This document shows, in pieces, positions 57,646 to 64,000 of a DNA stretch of 64,000 nt (its first letter is position 1; each line of letters opens with the position of its first letter). The notes beneath the pieces were generated by a model, which saw nothing but the letters and a program-made list of their open reading frames with translations, did not search any database and was not told where the DNA came from. This DNA is from Datisca glomerata. Its lineage: Eukaryota > Streptophyta > Magnoliopsida > Cucurbitales > Datiscaceae. The DNA is taken from assembly GCA_003255025.1 (NCBI GenBank), contig QANY01002930.1:744339-808338 (forward strand), in the 5' to 3' direction. A program made the translations under genes and the position numbers.

Positions 57646-58261
57646 TAAGTCTCCATCATCTTTTTGACTATTTGACCATTCATATTATCGCGCATCCAGA
57701 ATATTCTACATCTAATTTAGTCCACGATTGGATGGAACATGCTTATTATTTATTCGTCCAATGATACTCATTTTTTTGTTTATATGACAGCTCATCAATC
57801 CATATACAAACTCTTCCACGTTATTCTTCACATTTTTTTTTTGACTTTTTTAAGTAATAGTAATGCGTTAGGCTTGTCTGATAGGTAATTTGAAAATAGT
57901 TAAAAAAAGAAACAAAAGAGTATTTAGCCTAATTTTTTTAAAAACAATTTTCATAATCGATTTAAATTAGAATACATGCTTGATAAACTTGTTCTTGAGT
58001 GAATATTTTTTTTTCATTTTAAACAGAAAAAAACTTAAGCTTCCAAGAATTTCCGACAGTGGTCAAAATTTGTTAAAACAAATGTAGAAACATATCAACA
58101 TGTTCATAATTAAATGCATTTACACTGATTTGAAATCGACACGTTCATAGATTTTTTTTTACAACAATAAATTCTCTAAGTCCTTCTTGTTATCTATGGG
58201 CCATTCATTTTGGCACAATTGGCCTTATGGGCCAATTGTGAAGTTGAAGACTCCCCTAGGG
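57646..58261. other. Noncoding stretch below the pararetroviral relic
   Basis: Includes an imperfect 'ggcacaattggccttatgggccaattg' type inverted word near 58210-58240. No gene recognised. Confidence 0.45.
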
Positions 58262-58690
58262 CCTAGACCTCATCTTGACGACCCTACAAAAATTTACGAC
58301 TAAGGAAGTCATGAATTGAATTATTAATACCTTGAATAAATTCAATGTTAAAATAAAAAATACTAAGAATGGACTGCTATCGAGCAAAAATCTATTTGGA
58401 AGCAATATTTTTAACATCTTTTTCCAAAACGTGCTTTGTAGATTTACAGTCAATTTTCAAGAGAAAATTTTGAGACAATAGGTTATCCTGAAACTTTTGT
58501 ATACATAAGACAACAGATAAAATTGCTTTCTTGATTGTACTGTAATTGATTTGTGATTAAGTTCAAGTTTCAGATGTGATCCTAACAATTTAGAATGGAG
58601 ATTCTGGAGAATATTTTTGTAATAAGATACCTCCATATCCAAGTTCAAAGCCATCAATTTGGACTATTTTAAAAGAATTACTAGTAGGGA
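58262..58690 (-). pseudogene. Pararetroviral RNase H, C-terminal part (broken)
   Basis: The minus strand shows a DCKS block (about 58430), an IFAR word after a stop, and a terminal HDFLSRKFL block (about 58310-58285), the usual C-terminal end of caulimovirid RNase H. Two or more stops interrupt it. Confidence 0.65.
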
Positions 58691-59525
58691 TTCCAAGACA
58701 AGGAAGTGTATTAAAATGAGTTTTAATTTTCTTAATTAAATTGGTATGAACAATTGTCCATGGAGGGGGATTTTTCTTAAGCCTTTTAAAAAGAGGCTTG
58801 CGATCAATCTCAAATTATTCTAAAAATAATATACGTAATTCAATGATTTTAGAAATCTTTGCAATTGAGTTTTGTCAAGGATCTCATCAGAAAATTTATC
58901 AGCAGATTGTATCACTCGATCAATTAGTTTAATAATGGAATAATATAGTTCAAATCCTAGAAATCTAGTCTTAGATTGAAATAATTTAATTTTACTTGTA
59001 GAGATACCTAAACCATTTTGTTTATTATCCTAGCAAATAATTCAAGATGTTTTCAATGTTGTTTTATTGATCTAGAGAAAATGAGAACATCATCAATGTA
59101 AACAATTGAGAAATCAGTAAATTTATTAAAGATTTATTCATTATAGTGTGAAATTCACTTGGAGCATTTTTAAGACTAAAATGCATTACATTCCACTCGT
59201 AATGATAAAAGTAATTTTATATTTATCATTTTCATTTATTTGGATTTGCCAGAATCCACATTTCATGTCAAACTTAGAGTACAACAGCATCTCCAAGTCT
59301 GTTGATTAAGTTCCTTTTATTTGGTATTGGATATCTTATCCATTCCAAAATATTGTTAAAGGGTTTGTAATTAATTACTAATCGAGAAACTCCTCGTTCA
59401 ATTTTACTGGCCTTTTGGACATAAAAGGTCGAGCAAGACCAATGAGATTTTCTTCTTCTAATAATATTTTTCTTGAGCACTTCTGCAATTTCTTTCTTAC
59501 AAAACTCAAGTATTTCAGAGTTCAT
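58691..59525 (-). pseudogene. Pararetroviral reverse transcriptase (broken)
   Basis: The open piece 59525-59274 carries the fingers region with SCSTFYVQKASK, RLVINYKP and WIRYPIPNKR. Further on, the catalytic box YIDD is intact at 59100-59089, followed by VLIF. The pieces are in different frames and separated by stops. In the virus this enzyme copies the pregenomic RNA into DNA. Confidence 0.8.
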
Positions 59526-59799
59526 CTGAATTGGTCGTACCTTTGTTGGGATATTTTTTTCATCAAATTCCTTAATGTAGTAAAGTAGACTGATAGTATG
59601 ATGCTTCCTGTGCTAGAAAGCATTGGGAATGTCAGCACATAATTCTTTACAAATTTTTTGTTTAAAGATTTTAATATATTTTTTAAGAGCAGGATTTTGA
59701 AGTTGTTCTTCAATTCTTTTAATTTTTTTTTCATCTTGTAGAACACATAATTGTTGTTCTTATTAGTTTTAAAAATAGAATTTTGTTTTAAAGTTCTCA

Positions 59800-60230
59800 A
59801 TTTCTCATTGTGAGGAAAAAAAGAAATTTGAATTTGATAAATTTATCCATGGGATAAGTATATCTCATTATACTCTGTGGTAAAAGAATACAACATGAAA
59901 TGAATGGTATATCCAAAATAATATTCTCTGTCATATTTTTTAAAAAGACAAATGATGTTTCAAAACAAACATTGTCTTGGTAAATATGAATTTTAGAGAT
60001 TTCATAATTGATATTCATTCTAGTACCATTGGCAGAGAATAAATATTCTTTTATTTTCTTGAAGTACTTGATATGAATGAGTCATTCCCACATACAATTC
60101 AAATCAGCTCCTAAATCAATAAGAGTCATTGAAGTGAAATCAAAATTTTGAATTATTATTCTGATCATTATGTGTCATTTTTTTATTTTGGTGTGATTAA
60201 GAATTTGGATGACGTTATCATCATCTTTTA
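59800..60230 (-). pseudogene. Pararetroviral aspartic protease (active-site triad changed)
   Basis: About 60124-60104 encodes LIDLGAD, the active-site region where the family has D(T/S)G; here it is DLG. The open piece 60018-59797 continues with NIILDIPFI, the second-half motif. A stop lies between them. Confidence 0.7.
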
Positions 60231-60479
60231 TTTCAATTTTAATTATTTCTTTTTGAAGTTCCTAAAGAGTAACTTCTTTTTTCTTTCCTTTAATTTTGTT
60301 GAATTCAAGTGTTTGTGAAAGACATGCAGTACTATTATTAGACTTAGAATTTCTCTCTTTTGAATTACCTTTTTAAGTCTTTCAAGGTATTCTTGTTTTA
60401 ATTCAGGATTTTCAATTTTACTATTTAAATGTAACAATTGATTTTCTTGTTCTTCATTTTTATTTAAGACATTAACAAT

Positions 60480-60760
60480 TTTTTGACAACAGCTATCCAT
60501 GCACCCATAGAGATGTTAGGAGAATCACTGTCAGAACTTGAATAGTTTGATTCGTCAGATTCAGATGATTCAAATTCTCCCAAATCTTCATTACTGTTTT
60601 TATAGTAATATATTGTTTCTATTATTATAAACATTCTTGTTTTTATTTATCATAGGTTTTTAATTGATTGATTTTATTTTTGACATGACAAGTGTTGGAA
60701 AAATGATCATTCTGGTCACATTTACAAAAATGTTAATTTTACTTTTATCAAACGTAGTTT
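60480..60760 (-). pseudogene. Pararetroviral coat-protein C-terminus with zinc-knuckle remnant
   Basis: 60731-60682 encodes HFCKCDQNDHFSNTCHV. The C-x4-H-x4-C part of a zinc knuckle is intact but the first Cys is misplaced or lost. It is followed by an acidic, Ser-rich stretch (about 60600-60490). Stops lie just upstream of the knuckle. Similarity ends there and the family 2 repeat begins. Confidence 0.6.
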
Positions 60761-60769
60761 AAAGAGATT

Positions 60770-61062
60770 TATTGTTAACTTATTAGTGCGTAGTTAAAAT
60801 AGTTATCATGTGAGCTCCACAATAATTTAATTATTCTTAAATTCTTTTTACAACTTTTCCAATAATTTTTCTTAACAATTTGTCCAACAACTTTACCCAC
60901 TTCAATATATACCAAATAAGGTAATCTCACTTTTTTTAACTTAATCATGTGTTACCAAACATAGGTATCTTAAAATCATGTCATCTAATTTTACTATTTA
61001 AACTTACTCATCAACATAATTTTCTCAGTATTCTTATTTAACACGTACCAAACGGCCGCTTA
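60770..61062 (-). mobile_element. Repeat family 2, terminal piece at 61 kb
   Basis: The minus strand from 61062 reads GCGGCCGTTTGGTACGTG, then AT-rich blocks matching 19586-19950 ('taagattac.atgttt.gtaacaca', 'acgcactaat'). Only about 290 bases are present. It abuts the pararetroviral fragment. Confidence 0.65.
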
Positions 61063-61162
61063 GTGAAATCAATTAACATAACCACCTCATTCTTCTTATC
61101 CCCAATTAACTGCTTCTTTTAGTTATAGAAGATCTTTTCTAAAACGGATAGTTAATAAGACC

Positions 61163-61170
61163 TATAAATA
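61163..61170 (+). promoter_or_regulatory. Possible LTR TATA box
   Basis: TATAAATA about 400 bases upstream of the gag core, at a place where the 5' LTR would be expected. Confidence 0.35.
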
Positions 61171-61559
61171 CTCATAATGTAAACGCCATAGAGGCAAACA
61201 TTCGAGTGAAGAATTACACTTAGAAAAACCTGCCTGGAAAACTAACGAAACATGCCTAGAAAAAAAATCAAATACTGTTGGCGATAATGAAAGAGAGGCA
61301 GGACCTTTGGTCCAACCCACACGATAATATGGAAAGATCTAAGCTATGGTAGAAGCGGCCTTTGCAGGGATGAAGAACATGAAAAATTGAAAACAATAAA
61401 TCTCTTTAAACTACATTTCAAACGATCCAGGAGCAAGTTGTCGCTCTGCAACTCAAAGTAATGGAAAATCATACTGAGGTAAGTCAATAATTTTGTGCAG
61501 GTGAGCAGGAAAATAAGAAGAATCTAGCCGAGAAACCTAAATGTGAGCTAAGATCAGTT

Positions 61560-62045
61560 ACGACAAGATGACAGAGACAAGGACTCACAGAAGATTTCGA
61601 ATACCTACTCACCGACTCCATCAGAAAGGGGGAATCATCGAGAGATTACACTCATCAGTTCAAAGGCGAGATGACCAAGGTGGAAGACTGTGATGGCCAT
61701 CTAGCAAGGCTAGCTTTTAAGGGAGGGTTGGACCCACAAGAATCTCTATATTTGAATATATGTCTAAGGATAAGCCACGGACTATGACAGAAACATTTCT
61801 CAGAGTGCAAACCTACATCAACTTAGAGGAGGAAAGAAAGTGCATGATGAGGTTATTTGAACAATTATCTGCAGGACAAGGTCGTGTAGGAAAGAAAAGA
61901 GCTGAAACCTCATGCAACAAACATGATCATAACAGAAGCATACCCGACAACAAGCAACGAGAAGCCAAATGGCCAAACCAGAGAGAGAGTCTACATCCCA
62001 TTGACAATATCTGTTACTCAAAGCCTTTAGGACATTATAGATGAA
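61560..62045 (+). pseudogene. Gypsy gag fragment
   Basis: 61620-61740 encodes KGESSRDYTHQFKGEMTKVE and ARLAFKGGLDPQ. After a frameshift near 61755 it continues MSKDKPRTMTETFLRVQTYI and NLEEERK. The same KGES..(E/D)YTH.FK.EMTKV and FLR..TYI.LEEE signatures occur at 12.0-11.7 kb. No zinc knuckle is recognisable. Confidence 0.8.
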
Positions 62046-62329
62046 CCATTATTGAAAAGGTCGCCACCACTTAGGAGGGAGGCGGCGGAAAATGATAACG
62101 AAAAAATATTATTCTTTCAACAAAAGCAACGGGCATATGACAAAAAATGTTATCAACTTAAGAATTATACAAAAGAACTAATCAGCAAGGGATACTTAAT
62201 GCAATATGTAGCCAAGCATGAGTGAAAGCAAGATGCTGACAAAATAGAATGAGCGAAAGTCGAGGAGCCATTTTGGATCATGGATATAATCATAGCCCTA
62301 ACAAAGCTTGAGAGGACGAGAAGGAAAGA

Positions 62330-62700
62330 ATGAAGAATTTACTACAAGAAGGCGACACACCCAAGTACCTGAGATATAAAGATGACCTAGATGGCACCAC
62401 AATAATGTACTGGTATTTTACTACTCAAATTGGAAACTACATGCTTAAAAAGGTTTTGATAGACAAGGACAACGCTCCAAGCATACTATGATGCATTATG
62501 ACGGTACACTATTTCTTTCAGTATACGCTAAACCGTTTAATCATCTAACAGACTTTGATGTGATAATTGTTCTCATCATACAATGTAATATTGGGAAGAT
62601 CCTAGATTCTAAGATAAAAGCATTTGCATCCACATGTCACCAAACTTTGAAGTATCCAACTCCAAACCATGCCATGACTATATAGGGAGACCACGTGACA
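62330..62700 (+). pseudogene. Gypsy protease fragment
   Basis: Near 62440-62490 'VLIDKDNAPSI' stands where VL(I/V)D.GS....IL is expected, so the catalytic DTG/DSG box is damaged. The frame 62488-62685 continues KPFNHLTDFDVI, NIGKILDSK and STCHQTLKYPTP, matching the C-terminal half at 10.97-10.75 kb (FNHITDFVII, YYQTLKYPS). Confidence 0.7.
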
Positions 62701-62703
62701 GCA

Positions 62704-62795
62704 CGATGTTGTACCATTATAGGAATAGACGTCACGAGAAAAGCTATCACGATGTTGTACCATTATAGGAATAGACGTCACGAGAAAAGCTATCA
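62704..62795. repeat. 46-bp perfect tandem duplication
   Basis: The block starting 'cgatgttgtaccattatagg' occurs at 62704 and again at 62750, apparently without mismatch, between the protease and RT parts. Confidence 0.92.
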
Positions 62796-62929
62796 TCGCC
62801 AACGAAAAACAACCAACTACCAAAGAACAATAGAAACTAATAAATGAAGAAGACTTCAAGGAGTTCCAACAACCTAGCTACAAAGCTATCAATGCCACTT
62901 GGCGGGAATAGCAAAACAAAAAGATAGGG

Positions 62930-63380
62930 GCAAGTGTCTCTGAAAGTGAAACAAGAGATAACTAGTTTCCTGAAGGCAAACAAAGACATTCAGATAAAAA
63001 AAATAGATATGCCTGGAATCAGCAAAAACCTTAGATGTCACCGGCTGAACGTGGACTCGGGATTGGAACCAGTAAAGGAAAATCAGTGGAAATTCACTCT
63101 TGAGAGGAAACAAGCAATAAATGAGGAAGTGGAAATGTTACTTAGAGACGATTCATCAAAGAAGATGTACCTGGAATGGATATCTAATTTAGTGTTAGTA
63201 AAAGAGAAAAATAGAAAAAGGAGAGTTTGCATGGACTTCACAAATTTGAACAAGGCATGTCCTAAGGATGAATACCCGTGTCGCCGTATTGATCTAGGTG
63301 TTTATTGTTACAGGGTAGTGCTGTATGGACTAAAAATTTTCGGTGTGACTTATTCAAGGCTAGTGAACCACATTTTATAG
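62930..63380 (+). pseudogene. Gypsy RT N-terminal part with in-frame internal deletion
   Basis: The open frame 62934-63380 runs from KVKQEITSFLKANKDI through NLVLVKEKNRKRRVCMDFT and NLNKACPKDEYPCRRID directly to LGVYCYRVVLYGLK and VNHIL. Compared with the element at 10.3 kb, the segment between RID and (G)MYCY is missing. That segment holds motif A (..AYSGYNQ) and is about 45-47 residues long. The deletion keeps the frame but removes a catalytic Asp. Confidence 0.85.
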
Positions 63381-63415
63381 TTAATCAGCAAAACAATGGA
63401 AGTTTATGTAGATTA

Positions 63416-63599
63416 GTGTGCTTTGGAAGTAGTTGTCGGTAATTCATGGTTGATGGATCGGGTTTTAGACTTTATATAAAAATTAATGAACCATGACTAG
63501 GTCATGGGTGGAATATCAAAAAAAATTTAAACAAACATTTAGTCGAATTAAATACAAAACCAAATCAATGAACATACACATCAGTAAAAACATATCGAG
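63416..63599. other. Short spacer between gypsy relic and LTR-like end
   Basis: Nothing recognisable; AT-rich. Confidence 0.4.
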
Positions 63600-64000
63600 A
63601 AGAGATAGAAACATTTTATACCTTTTCAATTAATGGAGAAAATTCGGTTTGGCGGGATCCAATTCTCTATCTTGAGTTATTCGTTCTTTAGATTCATAAA
63701 GCTATCAATTGATCTTTACACCGACAACCACTCATTAGAGTCAAAAGTAAATTTCTCAAGGATCTTCGTAAGAATTGAGTGTGGGCTCTAAAAACAATTT
63801 CTTTATGTTATCAGATAAAAGTAAATGAAAATTTTCTCTTCCCTGTAGGTTTTCGTAGCACTAGTAAGGGAGAGGGAGAGAAAATGAAAATTTTCTCTTC
63901 CCTGTAGGTTTTCGGCAGCACTAGTAAGGGAGAGGGAGAGAAACCTTTTCTACTCTGATTAACAGTTTTAGTTAGGATAGGTTTTGTTATCGGATGTAAC
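63600..64000 (-). mobile_element. LTR-like noncoding segment, cut by window edge
   Basis: Resembles 1-330 in the same orientation ('gagtgtgggct', 'gggagagggagagaaa', a run of short T-rich blocks). Probably another copy of the same LTR family. No coding content. Contains the 59-bp tandem duplication. Confidence 0.4.
63823..63940. repeat. 59-bp tandem duplication
   Basis: Units at 63823-63881 and 63882-63940, starting 'aaatgaaaattttctcttcc', with one small difference ('cgtagc' against 'cggcagc'). Confidence 0.9.

Larger units (their letters stand above)
58262..60760 (-). pseudogene. Endogenous pararetrovirus fragment (Caulimoviridae-like)
   Basis: On the minus strand four parts of a caulimovirid polyprotein follow each other: zinc-knuckle coat-protein end, aspartic protease, reverse transcriptase, RNase H. 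No LTRs flank it and no integrase follows, which separates it from the gypsy elements. It has many stops and frameshifts and lacks movement-protein and most coat-protein sequence. The genus is not settled; the RT wording is closer to caulimovirid groups integrated in plant genomes than to Ty3/gypsy. An inactive old copy. Confidence 0.75.
61063..63415 (+). mobile_element. Third Tat-type Ty3/gypsy relic, plus strand
   Basis: Gag, protease and RT pieces on the plus strand, close in wording to the element at 4683-13331. A TATAAATA box at 61163-61170 may mark the remains of its LTR promoter. RT is shortened by an internal deletion, and nothing after it (RNase H, integrase) is seen before 63415. 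No LTR pair was found. Confidence 0.75.

Noticed and set aside
1..64000. tRNA, rRNA, snRNA or miRNA genes
   Set aside because: No cloverleaf-compatible boxes or conserved snRNA/rRNA stretches were noticed by eye. A covariance-model search would be needed to be certain.

Overview
The window reads as plant nuclear DNA, most likely from a eudicot and from a repeat-dense, gene-poor region. It is AT-rich, full of stop codons in every frame, and built almost entirely of decayed transposable elements. No intact host gene, tRNA or rRNA is visible. The species cannot be named from the sequence. Two short assembly gaps occur: NN inside a poly-G run at 3272-3273 and one N in a TA microsatellite at 50366.

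Layout. 0-14.4 kb: an L1-type LINE on the minus strand. ORF1 (about 13.3-14.3 kb) is separated from ORF2 (endonuclease 3.5-4.3 kb, RT 1.6-2.7 kb) by an almost full-length Tat/Retand-like Ty3/gypsy element (4683-13331). That element has two LTRs, a PBS, a PPT, a near-perfect 5-bp target duplication, a 51-bp tandem array in its 3' region and a decayed antisense additional ORF. ORF2 is further interrupted by a CACTA-type end, and the LINE is cut at about 1640 by an LTR-like segment. 15.2-23.6 kb: a Ty1/copia relic (minus strand) with a long LTR at its 5' end, a gag-to-RT internal deletion, and an island of tandem and inverted non-autonomous repeats (17.3-20.6 kb). 23.65-25.7 kb: a badly decayed gypsy gag-to-RNase H relic on the plus strand. 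26.0-29.65 kb: a CACTA-like element with palindromic subterminal repeats. 29.66-31.2 kb: a small coding-free LTR element with an initiator-Met-type PBS.

31.2-44.15 kb: a three-level nest. A CACTA-like element is split by an outer Ogre-like element (31843-43936, 4/5 target duplication), which itself holds an inner Ogre-like element (5' LTR at 39121-40647) whose 3' half is deleted. 44.2-47.0 kb: MITEs and AT-rich filler. 47.05-53.62 kb: a CACTA element with a perfect 3-bp target duplication and a second, different CACTA (47755 to about 50813) nested inside, carrying an En/Spm-type transposase C-terminus. 53.8-57.6 kb: several MITE-like elements. 58.26-60.76 kb: an endogenous pararetrovirus (Caulimoviridae-like) fragment with zinc knuckle, protease, RT and RNase H remains. 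61.1-63.4 kb: a third Tat-type gypsy relic on the plus strand with an internal RT deletion. The last 400 bases resemble the first 330 bases of the window in the same orientation.

The reading frames do not form a working gene set. They are broken gag, protease, RT, RNase H, integrase and transposase genes. What the window offers is a readable order of insertions and deletions, plus a few structural features (antisense ORF, 3'-region tandem array, putative Ogre ORF1 and intron, LTR TATA boxes) that link the elements to known retrotransposon lineages.
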